From CAZPUS01 sp964589825 (GTDB taxonomy: Bacteria; Fibrobacterota; Chitinivibrionia; Chitinivibrionales; WJKA01), in the NCBI GenBank assembly GCA_964589825.1, contig CAZPUS010000033.1, positions 1 to 29,403 of the forward strand: a DNA stretch of 29,403 bases, given 5' to 3'. Below the pieces are notes generated by a model. The model saw only the letters and a list, made by a program, of their open reading frames with translations, was not told the DNA's origin and ran no database searches. Every line of letters starts with the position of its first letter. Position 1 is the stretch's first letter. A program made the translations under genes and the position numbers. This document shows positions 1 through 7,333 of the stretch, in pieces.

Positions 1-899
1 TTAGCCAGGCTTACTGCATCGGAGGCGGCACACATATAGAATGTACCCGATTCGACGTTTTCATCAGCTGTTGTCGCGGTTATCGTATTGCTTGCCTCGG
101 ATACGGAGTCTACTCCATTTACTGCAAGGACATAAATATTCGTATATTCCGTGTTGCGCGTAAGACCGGTTACCGTAGCGGATGTATTACTCGTCGCGGC
201 CTTCTGAGTATCGTCGAAATAGAGGTGATACTCACTTATGCCTGACTCGTTATCTTCTGCTGCATCCCACGAAAAGGTAAGCGAGGTATTGTGTGCAGTG
301 GTGTTTTCGAGATTTGAAGGCGCACTCGGCGGGGTAGCATCATCAAGCGAACCCTGAAATTCAAATTTGAGCATCCACCACCTGGTATACTGTCCGTGAC
401 TGCCACATGGATAGACTGTCGTTCCACGAAATATAATTTCGTCACCACTGCCGATCTCGTGCTCTCCCAGATCGATCTGAGTGTCGTCAGTTCCCTTACC
501 GCAATTATTGGTGCCGTTTAACCACGGGTAATTATCGTCGACAGCGATATCACCCCCGATTTCGACCTGAAAATCACCATTCCCGTCTTCTTCTATTACT
601 GCACCAAGAGTCACGTTGTAAAGGCCGCTCTGCCCCGGAAAACTGTTATATGTACAATGGATATTATCGCTTAAAGTATACGTAGTGCCATCTCCGCTAA
701 TGCCCCATGTAGGCTGTCCGGATTCATGTCGATCCTCCCACTTACTGTGACGTGAATCAGGCCCTTCGATAATATCACCGGTCACATCGTCGTGACAGTC
801 GTCATAATCGGGTACCAGTACAACCGTCTGCTGCGCATTACCTGCGGACACGAGTAGTGCGCACATTACCCCGGCTAATAGTAGCATTCGCCTTATCAT
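1..899 (-). CDS. Secreted FN3-domain protein, 3' end cut by window edge
   Basis: This minus-strand frame opens with ATG at 899 and stays open to base 1, giving 299 codons without a stop, so the C-terminus lies outside the window. An AGGGGGG ribosome binding site ends 6 nt before the ATG. Residues 1-22 form a signal peptide (MIRR, hydrophobic core, AGNA cleavage region). Residues about 24-185 look like a secreted beta-sandwich of carbohydrate-binding type, rich in Trp, Tyr and Gly, but I cannot name the family. Residues about 189-278 are a fibronectin type III domain (PPSAPSNL start, TVTGLTRNTEY core, AVNGVDSVSEASN end). The gene follows the CBM-like gene at 986-2632 on the same strand with an 86-bp gap, and both start sites share the leader GGGGGGTGTxTT or a close form. 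A role in extracellular polysaccharide binding or cell-surface attachment is inferred. An enzymatic domain beyond the window is possible. Confidence 0.8.
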   Translation of the reverse strand, partial: MIRRMLLLAGVMCALLVSAGNAQQTVVLVPDYDDCHDDVTGDIIEGPDSRHSKWEDRHESGQPTWGISGDGTTYTLSDNIHCTYNSFPGQSGLYNVTLGAVIEEDGNGDFQVEIGGDIAVDDNYPWLNGTNNCGKGTDDTQIDLGEHEIGSGDEIIFRGTTVYPCGSHGQYTRWWMLKFEFQGSLDDATPPSAPSNLENTTAHNTSLTFSWDAAEDNESGISEYHLYFDDTQKAATSNTSATVTGLTRNTEYTNIYVLAVNGVDSVSEASNTITATTADENVESGTFYMCAASDAVSLA

Positions 900-985
900 A
901 ATACACCCCCCTATAAGAATGAAAATTATCGTTCATTTTGTATTGTTCGTCACCACCCGATCTTCTATACAACTATTTAGTGATA

Positions 986-2632
986 CTATCTGAAAAGATA
1001 CCGGTTGCTAACAATACCGTAACCCGGTACATCAAGTCGAAAAATATAGACTCCGGGCGAAATTGACAGCGCTTTGTTAAAATCGACTCGAGCATCATTA
1101 ATAACCGTCCCCCGCGAGACCACCGCCCCCTTAACAGAAACAAGTGAGGCGTGTTTTACGACGACATGACGCGGCACCTGTAATTGTATTGTGTTGCCAT
1201 TGGACACCACACGCATCCCCGGTTCATTGTCATTGTACGTCACAAAACAACATTCATTAGCGGTAAGATCGGACTGGAATTCCACATCCGCATCACTTGG
1301 TGTATAATTTTCGTTAGAGGCAATACACAGAGCATCGAGCAAATTATCCTGACCGGGCTCTCTGACATACACAGTGATGGTATGATCCCCCGCGCTCAGG
1401 TTCCCGAGATCAACCGCGCCTTCATTCATATGGCCTTCCCAGTGATACTGATCATACGTATCCCCATTTGCAAAACGCTGCGATGTACCACCGTCGACCG
1501 AAATCCAAAACGAATTGTGCGTATCATCGGGATACGAAAATCTTCCCCACGCATACCAGGAACCTTCGGAGGGAATGGTAACCGTATATTCTGCTTTTGA
1601 ATGCCCGTCAGAAGGAGCACTCGTACTTCCGTTTGTTCCGTATATGGCTTGTCCGGATATTGCATCCGCATCGCTCACAACACTCATGCCGTCTGCCATG
1701 GAGCCACTCTCTGCTTTGACATAGAGTATATCCCCTTCATCATAGACATTTATCGAGAGTGTCGTCTTCCCGCTGTCACCGTAATCGGTATAGGCAACTG
1801 CGGTAAACTCGTGGGATCCCTTGGAAAGCCCGGTAATCTCGGTCGCAAGGGGCGTCCCGTCAATACTCTCTTCTTCTGTTCCGTCAACGCGAAGCGTTAC
1901 CGATTCTATCACTCCACTGTCGGTCGATGCCGATATATCAACGATGATCGATGAATCCAAAGGTATATTTGTATTCTGCGGTTCGTTAAAATCTACATTT
2001 ATCGCACCCGCGACTGGAGAAGGTTCAAGGGTGATGTCTTCAGCCTCATCTTTTGTTATATCTTTGTATAGCACGAAACGATCAATCATAAAATTTTTCG
2101 AACGGCCCGCAATTTTAAATTGATGTGTTCCCACACTTAAATCATATACCGGCCACTTAAAATTATGAGTGCCGTCTTCTGCTTCCACCCCCCAGCTCCA
2201 GGAATAGCTCCCTCCTAATAAAACGTGTTTGGTAAATTCCCCGAGGTAGTCACTCTGCCCCTCCATTTTTGCATAACAATCGTTTGCCCATGTGCCGTCA
2301 TTGGACTCCATCGGTGCTTCCAGACCACGGATTATAAGTGCATAATCACCCGGGGCATTTATTTTGACATTATAAGTAATCGGGTCCTTGGGACTACCGC
2401 TCCTCTCACTGTTTCCGATAAAATGAATACATCCGCCACCGGTAAAGCCATCGATAAACTCATGCTCGCTATTATCCGTATGCACGAGCCATTCACCCTC
2501 CGGAGTCACCGATTCCGCTTCGATACACACATACCCGTTTTGTTCCTCAAACACCTTTTCACTCATGCCGGGCACCACCACGGCCGCTATCAGCAAAAGT
2601 CCCGTAATCGATATTGTTAGTCGGCTCTTCAA
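986..2632 (-). CDS. Secreted CBM-like protein with C-terminal sorting tail
   Basis: I place the start at a TTG (2632-2630), giving 548 residues. It lies 5 nt after an AAAGGGGGG ribosome binding site and directly opens a good signal peptide (residues 1-24, LLLIAAVVV core). An in-frame ATG at 2713 is unlikely because the -10 element of the only good promoter lies at 2725-2730, which would leave that ATG almost no leader. Residues about 33-190 resemble a CBM6/CBM35-type beta-sandwich (YVCIEAES opening, GDYALIIRG, FMIDRFVLY end). Residues about 210-297 are Ig-like. Residues about 303-440 form a second CBM6/35-like module (YVKAESGSM, WYAWGRFSYPDD, DNLLDALCI). Residues about 478-548 match the type IX secretion sorting-tail pattern (SPGVYIFRLD then a short basic end). 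I see no catalytic domain, so binding of a plant, algal or chitin polymer is a family-level guess. Confidence 0.85.
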   Translation of the reverse strand: MKSRLTISITGLLLIAAVVVPGMSEKVFEEQNGYVCIEAESVTPEGEWLVHTDNSEHEFIDGFTGGGCIHFIGNSERSGSPKDPITYNVKINAPGDYALIIRGLEAPMESNDGTWANDCYAKMEGQSDYLGEFTKHVLLGGSYSWSWGVEAEDGTHNFKWPVYDLSVGTHQFKIAGRSKNFMIDRFVLYKDITKDEAEDITLEPSPVAGAINVDFNEPQNTNIPLDSSIIVDISASTDSGVIESVTLRVDGTEEESIDGTPLATEITGLSKGSHEFTAVAYTDYGDSGKTTLSINVYDEGDILYVKAESGSMADGMSVVSDADAISGQAIYGTNGSTSAPSDGHSKAEYTVTIPSEGSWYAWGRFSYPDDTHNSFWISVDGGTSQRFANGDTYDQYHWEGHMNEGAVDLGNLSAGDHTITVYVREPGQDNLLDALCIASNENYTPSDADVEFQSDLTANECCFVTYNDNEPGMRVVSNGNTIQLQVPRHVVVKHASLVSVKGAVVSRGTVINDARVDFNKALSISPGVYIFRLDVPGYGIVSNRYLFR

Positions 2633-2724
2633 AACACCCCCCCTTTGTTGTTGCACGAATACAAAAAAAATAGCTACACCCATAATATAATAAAAGGAGC
2701 CTGTTTTTTGCACAAGTTTTTTAC

Positions 2725-2753
2725 ATTATATTTGTTTACAATTCCACTTGCAA
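2725..2753 (-). promoter_or_regulatory. Sigma-70-type promoter for the CBM-like gene
   Basis: On the minus strand, TTGCAA (2753-2748) and TATAAT (2730-2725) are separated by exactly 17 bp. The predicted transcript starts near 2718, leaving about 85 nt before the TTG start at 2632. The same pair and spacing precede the regulator gene at 4785. Confidence 0.65.
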
Positions 2754-2872
2754 CTCTGTTTTGTTGTTTTTTTTCTTTATTTTCATTTGGTTATATTGAT
2801 TGTTGTAAATTTTATTTTTTTACTTTTTTAATTACACTTATTCCTTTACCGCAAACGCGTCTTATGTTTATA

Positions 2873-3133
2873 CCCATACTGTATGCACCGCTTCATTGCG
2901 CTCTGGCTTAACACCTCATGTGCCTTGCGGATAGCCTGTCCGACACACGAGAGCACATCCATCTGCGAAGAATGGATGCCCAAATTCGATAACTACGCAT
3001 TGCCCTTCTATTGCCCTGCTACACAGGCCGGCACCCGCCCCGTGAATACAATTGCTGGCCAACGGGTCTTACGTCATTATTAATACGCGGCCCGCAGCTC
3101 GCTGTCGCATAACACTTCAAAGGCATAATTCAC
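2873..3133 (-). pseudogene. Possible decayed J-domain coding remnant
   Basis: In one minus-strand frame, just after the barrel gene ends, bases 3133-3083 read VNYAFEVLCDSELRAAY and then stop (TAA at 3082-3080). About 150 bp further on in the same frame, bases 2935-2873 read AIRKAHEVLSQSAMKRCIQYG. Both match the helix III-IV end of DnaJ J domains (consensus roughly INEAYEVLSDPEKRAAYD.YG). The DNA of the two segments is also alike around GAAGTGTTA / GAGGTGTTA. Several stops separate them and no HPD motif is visible in any frame, so a working gene is excluded. This is a pattern match by eye. It could be a degraded tandem J-domain gene or coincidence. Confidence 0.3.
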
Positions 3134-3140
3134 GGCTTTT

Positions 3141-4475
3141 TTACCATACCATATACGTTATTCCTAATCCGGCGGAAAACCCGCTTACCCCGACACCATT
3201 TTCAAAATCAAATACCAGTGGTGCGGAGAGACTGAGAAACAAAGGAAACGGGAGCCCGATATCCGACAATTCCAACCCATAACTCATGGTAAGGGTGACA
3301 TGTTCTTTGTCGGTACGAGCAATTCTTTTTTCAGCGACCCATTCCGTATCCGCTTTGTGCATGACATAGGTGACAGAATCGCCGGGGGATTCATATTTAT
3401 CGGTGGTTTCAACCGAATCATGCAATGATTCGAGCATTTCCGGTTTATCGGATGAGGGTGGCACCTCATTAAAGCCGGGTGAAAAAAAGTATCGATTGAC
3501 CATCTCATACTCGATAAATTCTCCGGATTCCTCCACAAAAGGAAAGGCCGTTAAAGGAAACGAAGGAAGCACTCCGAAGGAATGCATCATCTTATCCTTT
3601 TTTATGCCGGCATAACAATGCACACCGATATTATCACTACGCCGCACCCCTTTGTCGTTTACATAACTGACCGCTCCGTCATGGGCCCATTCGAGTTTTT
3701 TCTTTTCGGACTCAGCCCGTTCAAGCTCGTAATCCCACATTGCATCGATAGTGCGCATATAAAGCAGCCCTGTTGAATAGGAACCGCCTAGCATAACTAC
3801 GCCCCATCCGAAATTGAGAGTATGCTCAATGCCTGCATTGACACTTATGACTCCCGAACCGGTTTGCATATCCGATACAAGAAGTTGGTGGGTAAAATCG
3901 TAGATATCCGCTTTTCCTGTCGGCAGCGTCAGAGCAACATTCAGATGCGTCTGACCGCTCATACCAAGTGCCCTCGAAAACGACAACGAAAGATCACCTA
4001 TGCCCGAAACCGGGATGGCTGCTTTCTCATATTCGTCCGACTCATCGGCTATTATCTCCTCTTTATACTGTAACGGAAGCTGAAGCGTCATATCCAGCGC
4101 CGTTGGATGAAATCCCAACGTAAGAGGTATTGTGTGTGTACGGCGAAGCAACATGCCTCCGCCGACTGCACTGCTGAGAGAACGACTGTATCTCGCCTCC
4201 ATGTCCACCAGGGCACCGGGCACCCCCCGACCGACCCACCGTACACTCGCCCCGCCTGAAACACTCCCCCCGCCTACACCGCAGCCGCCAACACTGTGCC
4301 AGGAAGCGGGTAACACTACCTGTGATGCCCCTCCGTTTTGGCACCTCTGCGCTACATTTTTGACCAGGTAACGCACGCCACAAAACACACCGACGACACA
4401 AACGAAAGTCACTGCAGCCACACTACATTGATATGTACGAGTATCCCGTTTTTTACCTCCCAAAAATCTAATCAT
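3141..4475 (-). CDS. Outer-membrane beta-barrel protein
   Basis: The start is the ATG at 4475, because GGAGG (4485-4481) sits 5 nt upstream. A frame-compatible ATG at 4502 lacks a site. The product is 444 residues. The N-terminus is basic (GGKKRDTR) followed by a hydrophobic stretch (SVAAVTFVCVVGVFCGV), which may act as signal peptide or anchor, then a short Gly/Ser-rich GC-rich segment. From about residue 75 the protein shows alternating hydrophobic beta strands, including LTLPTGKADI and TGSGVISVNAGIEHT, a pattern seen in channel-like barrels of the phenol-degradation MetA/transporter type. The chain ends in Trp (GLGITYMVW), the C-terminal aromatic typical of BAM-inserted barrels. A charged loop of Glu/Lys/Asp residues (around VETTDKYESPGDS) is probably extracellular. 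The substrate is unknown. It is divergent to the regulator at 4785. Confidence 0.75.
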   Translation of the reverse strand: MIRFLGGKKRDTRTYQCSVAAVTFVCVVGVFCGVRYLVKNVAQRCQNGGASQVVLPASWHSVGGCGVGGGSVSGGASVRWVGRGVPGALVDMEARYSRSLSSAVGGGMLLRRTHTIPLTLGFHPTALDMTLQLPLQYKEEIIADESDEYEKAAIPVSGIGDLSLSFSRALGMSGQTHLNVALTLPTGKADIYDFTHQLLVSDMQTGSGVISVNAGIEHTLNFGWGVVMLGGSYSTGLLYMRTIDAMWDYELERAESEKKKLEWAHDGAVSYVNDKGVRRSDNIGVHCYAGIKKDKMMHSFGVLPSFPLTAFPFVEESGEFIEYEMVNRYFFSPGFNEVPPSSDKPEMLESLHDSVETTDKYESPGDSVTYVMHKADTEWVAEKRIARTDKEHVTLTMSYGLELSDIGLPFPLFLSLSAPLVFDFENGVGVSGFSAGLGITYMVW

Positions 4476-4784
4476 AGAAACCTCCGAAACAGTTTTTATC
4501 ACCTAAACTGCGGGCGGCGGATTTAGAAACAGTACAATGTTTTTTTACTTATTTTTTAATTTATACGCATTGCCTTTCCCTCTTAACAGCGTCAAACACA
4601 TTTCTTTTTTTTCGCATTTCTTTATTTTTTATGATATTGCAGAATTTACTGTTAATCAGTTGCAATTTTATTTTTTTTACAGTATAATATATATTATAGC
4701 GTTGCCGAATGCAACCGGCATCATGTATTTTTTAAAGCGAAACCTACTTTTCCAGAGATTGGTCAACATCCCAAGAAAGCCAAC
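4476..4784. other. AT-rich divergent intergenic region
   Basis: This 309-bp region separates the barrel gene (minus) from the regulator gene (plus). It is strongly T-rich on the plus strand, with several runs of 6-8 T. It contains the plus-strand promoter at 4660-4688. An 83-codon open frame at 4537-4788 is composed almost entirely of Phe/Leu/Ile/Tyr codons from the T-runs and has no ribosome binding site, so I treat it as non-coding. No clear promoter for the barrel gene was found. Confidence 0.6.
4660..4688 (+). promoter_or_regulatory. Sigma-70-type promoter for the TIGR02147-type gene
   Basis: TTGCAA at 4660-4665 and TATAAT at 4683-4688 are separated by 17 bp of nearly pure T. The predicted start of transcription is near 4695, about 90 nt before the ATG at 4785. 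The pair is identical in sequence and spacing to the promoter at 2725-2753. Confidence 0.65.
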
Positions 4785-5636
4785 ATGAAACTCTCCCCGC
4801 AACGATACCTTGATGCACGTCAGTATCTGCGTGACGCCTATAAACGCAGACACCGCCGGGACCGTTCGTTCAATTATGAAGAGTTATGTCGCCTGGTGGG
4901 TCTTAAATCACCTTCGCATATAACCGCAATACTAAAAGGCACCCGCAACATTCCGAAACATCTCATCGAGCCATTTGCCCGTGCGTTCAGGCTTTCAAAA
5001 AAGGATGCGCGCTATTTCCACTGGCTGGTAGAGTACACGCAGGCAAAAACGCATGAAAAAAAAGACACTGCATTTCAGAAAATGCTCTCTTTCCACAAGA
5101 ATAATACTCATGTAATCGATCCAAACGTCTACACCTACTTTTCTCATTGGTATCATCCGGTCATACGGGAACTCGTGGCCATATTCCCGATATCGGACGA
5201 GAATCCCCGTCTTCTCGCACATATGCTCGAGCCCGCCATTTCACCGGCAGCAGCACAACGGGCTCTCTCATTGCTCGAGAAACTGGAGATAATCAGAAAA
5301 AATACGCATGGATATTATGAACGGGTCGATAAAAGCATCACGACCGGTGAAGGATGGCGATCGGTGACTATACACAACTACCAGCGTGCCGCTGCCGATC
5401 TTGCCAAAAAAGCTCTCGAGCGAATCCCTAAGGATGAACGTGACATTTCGACACTTACACTGAGCATTTCTGCCGATTCGTATGAAAAAATACGGGAAAA
5501 AATACGAACACTCCGCAGGGAACTGCTCGCTATGGCAGAAAAGGATACTATGCCGCAAAGGGTATATCAATGCAACCTGCAGCTTTTTCCCGTGTCGGTA
5601 CAAAAGGAGCACACCGATGAAAGATACCATGTTTAG
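4785..5636 (+). CDS. TIGR02147/DUF4423-type putative regulator
   Basis: The protein has 283 residues. Its opening (SPQRYLDARQYLRDAYKRR) and the helix-turn-helix-like segment at about residues 30-75 (NYEELCRLVGLKSPSHITAIL, RNIPKHLIEPFARAF) match the TIGR02147 family, known as a large paralogous set in Fibrobacter and present in a few other lineages. The middle and C-terminus carry the companion DUF4423 features: a WYHPVIREL segment near 125, a winged-helix-like stretch ending HGYYER near 183, and LTLSISADSYEKIREKIRTLRREL near 225-248. It probably binds DNA as a transcription regulator, but its target and any ligand are unknown. The last 20 bases overlap the start of the lipoprotein gene, so the two are likely translationally coupled. 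The start ATG has only a weak AAGAAAG site. Confidence 0.85.
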   Translation: MKLSPQRYLDARQYLRDAYKRRHRRDRSFNYEELCRLVGLKSPSHITAILKGTRNIPKHLIEPFARAFRLSKKDARYFHWLVEYTQAKTHEKKDTAFQKMLSFHKNNTHVIDPNVYTYFSHWYHPVIRELVAIFPISDENPRLLAHMLEPAISPAAAQRALSLLEKLEIIRKNTHGYYERVDKSITTGEGWRSVTIHNYQRAAADLAKKALERIPKDERDISTLTLSISADSYEKIREKIRTLRRELLAMAEKDTMPQRVYQCNLQLFPVSVQKEHTDERYHV

Positions 5637-6903
5637 AAGACTTGCAGGTAGTATATCAACAGTAGTAGTTAGCCTCCTTCTTGTTTCGTGTTCTTCAGAT
5701 GATAACACAATGGCATCGAATACCGGAGGCGGAACAGAAACCACGAACGGAACGATCGTGGCCGGCGTAGTAGCCGACAGCGTTGCGACACCGCGCAGCA
5801 ATGCACAGGTGAGAATTCGCCCCCTTACATTTCTGGCCGATACCGGCGCCTTTGAAACCCCTACGGGCTATGATACGCTCTCGGCCGGGAATGGCACCTT
5901 CAGTATGTGTGTCCGGGACTCGGGGTCATTCCTTCTTTCCGTGATCACGCCCGATTCTCTGGTCAGCGCCGATACCATTTCGGTACAGCCATCACGCGAT
6001 TCGCTTAGACTTGACACCATATTCTGTGTTCCGGGAGCGACACTATACGGTGTTATCGACTATCCGGCGCATACCGATTCCACGACTTACTGGCTGCGGG
6101 TTTACGGTCTTGATGGTGCTCATCGAATTACCGGCGTCACCGCTTACTCGATTTCTTCACTCCCTCCCGGAAAATGGGACATCCATTGTACCGTTCTCAC
6201 AAAAAATCGGGCATTTTCTGTACGAAGTACCACCCCGCGGTTACATTCCGGTAAAAGCACTCTGGATAGCCTGCATGCGGCGAATATCACTCGAGATCTC
6301 TCCTTGTACTGGTCGATGGACAGCCTGAAAGGAGATACAATTATCGATCAGAGTGGTAATGGATATCACGCAACACAAAATTTCATGTCCCGGGGGCCAG
6401 GGAAATTACACCAAAGTGCCATCTTCGACTCTTCGAATGCGCTAATCTCGACCGTTTCTGCGTTCAATCCGCCTTTGCAGGGATCCGTCGCTTTCTGGTT
6501 CAAGGTGCATACAGCCCCTTCGAACACCCAATACCGGCTTTTCTCTTCTCAAAGCAGCTGCTTCGAAATATCGCTTGGCGAAAATGCCATTACCAATGAA
6601 CTGTGTGCATGCAACACAGAGCATATCTATGACAGCACCGATATTGCACTTAATAAATGGCATCATATCGTATGTACGTGGAACACTACGACCGGTATAA
6701 ACCGCATTTACCTAAACGGAGTACACCGCAGCGAAGGTTTCTACGCAGACGACATTATCGACTCGGTGCGCCTATCACTAGGAAACTCTTTAATTGCCAA
6801 TCATTCAGATTCATCGTTCAAGGGGGCAATCGACGAGGTGCGCCTCTATTCCCGCGAAATCGAACCTGCTGAAATCAAAGCACTTGCCCAAGGGTTGTAT
6901 TAA
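5617..6903 (+). CDS. Lipoprotein with C-terminal LamG domain
   Basis: I choose ATG 5617 over an upstream in-frame ATG at 5482, because AAAAGGAG lies 7 nt before it and it opens a lipoprotein signal: basic start, hydrophobic core and lipobox LVSC with Cys25. The mature protein has 428 residues in the precursor. After the Cys comes a Ser/Asp/Thr/Gly linker (about 26-45), then beta-rich repeats (about 48-215) resembling carboxypeptidase-regulatory or Ig-like folds (GTIVAGVVADS, GTFSMCVRDSGSF, GATLYGVIDYP). Residues about 225-425 form a LamG/concanavalin-like jelly roll (YWSMDSLKGDTIIDQSGNGYHA, SVAFWFKVH, KWHHIVCTWN, GAIDEVRLYSREI), a fold often used for glycan binding. It is anchored by lipid at the outer or inner membrane. 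The overlap with the upstream regulator suggests they work together. Confidence 0.85.
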   Translation: MKDTMFRRLAGSISTVVVSLLLVSCSSDDNTMASNTGGGTETTNGTIVAGVVADSVATPRSNAQVRIRPLTFLADTGAFETPTGYDTLSAGNGTFSMCVRDSGSFLLSVITPDSLVSADTISVQPSRDSLRLDTIFCVPGATLYGVIDYPAHTDSTTYWLRVYGLDGAHRITGVTAYSISSLPPGKWDIHCTVLTKNRAFSVRSTTPRLHSGKSTLDSLHAANITRDLSLYWSMDSLKGDTIIDQSGNGYHATQNFMSRGPGKLHQSAIFDSSNALISTVSAFNPPLQGSVAFWFKVHTAPSNTQYRLFSSQSSCFEISLGENAITNELCACNTEHIYDSTDIALNKWHHIVCTWNTTTGINRIYLNGVHRSEGFYADDIIDSVRLSLGNSLIANHSDSSFKGAIDEVRLYSREIEPAEIKALAQGLY

Positions 6904-6925
6904 ACCTCATACCACGCTTTGTTTC

Positions 6926-6961
6926 GTACCATTTATAGTATGACTACACTATAGAGGGTAC
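6926..6961. repeat. Imperfect inverted repeat after lipoprotein gene
   Basis: GTACC (6926-6930) pairs with GGTAC (6957-6961), and TATAGT (6934-6939) with ACTATA (6948-6953), with a 3-nt internal loop and an 8-nt terminal loop. It lies 23 nt after the lipoprotein stop. There is no T tract, so it is not a classical terminator. It may be a transcript-end structure or an operator. Confidence 0.35.
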
Positions 6962-7241
6962 AATGAGATCATCAGTTACTTCTATACCAAAGGGCTATTC
7001 TGGTCAATGGAGATCCGGTTAAATATACCTCTAAAAAAATCATCCTACCTATCCCGCATAGCGCATTATACATAATTCACAATTGCTATTATGACATGTT
7101 GGTGTTTTAATTTGAAACACAACGTAATTGGCCATTAAATAGCATACGAGCATAGATTGTATTACATGACCCTCTCTTTTCTTTTTATTTTCAATGAGTT
7201 ATCAACCATAAACCTCTCTTTTTTTTTCTTTATGTAGCTGG

Positions 7242-7271
7242 TTGTTTTTTTTCATATACCTGGCATATAAT
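7242..7271 (+). promoter_or_regulatory. Sigma-70-type promoter for clpB
   Basis: TTGTTT (7242-7247) and TATAAT (7266-7271) are 18 bp apart, about 65 nt before the clpB ATG. No heat-shock operator is visible, so stress control by this site is not shown by the sequence. Confidence 0.5.
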
Positions 7272-7333
7272 TTGCGTTTATTTAAGAGTAAAGGGAATAA
7301 TAGTGATACGCAAATACAAAAGGAGGAAGAACT

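Larger units (their letters stand above)
2633..3140. other. Gene-free stretch between CBM-like gene and barrel gene
   Basis: This 508-bp interval has two parts. Bases about 2690-2870 are very AT-rich with long T runs and hold the minus-strand promoter at 2725-2753. Bases about 2873-3133 are of more balanced composition and hold two short minus-strand segments resembling the end of a J domain, listed separately as a possible pseudogene. Short open frames on both strands here lack ribosome binding sites. I see no convincing terminator for the barrel gene that ends at 3141. Confidence 0.6.
6904..7333. other. Intergenic region upstream of clpB
   Basis: This 430-bp interval has no supported gene. 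It holds an imperfect inverted repeat at 6926-6961 just after the lipoprotein gene and the clpB promoter at 7242-7271. I looked for a CIRCE operator and saw none. Confidence 0.6.

Noticed and set aside
4537..4788. 83-codon plus-strand open frame before the regulator gene
   Set aside because: It arises from T-rich DNA (Phe, Leu, Ile, Tyr codons), has no ribosome binding site and runs across the predicted promoter of the regulator gene.
6904..7333. CIRCE or heat-shock sigma-32 element before clpB
   Set aside because: No TTAGCACTC inverted repeat and no typical sigma-32 pair was visible. Only a sigma-70-like pair was found.
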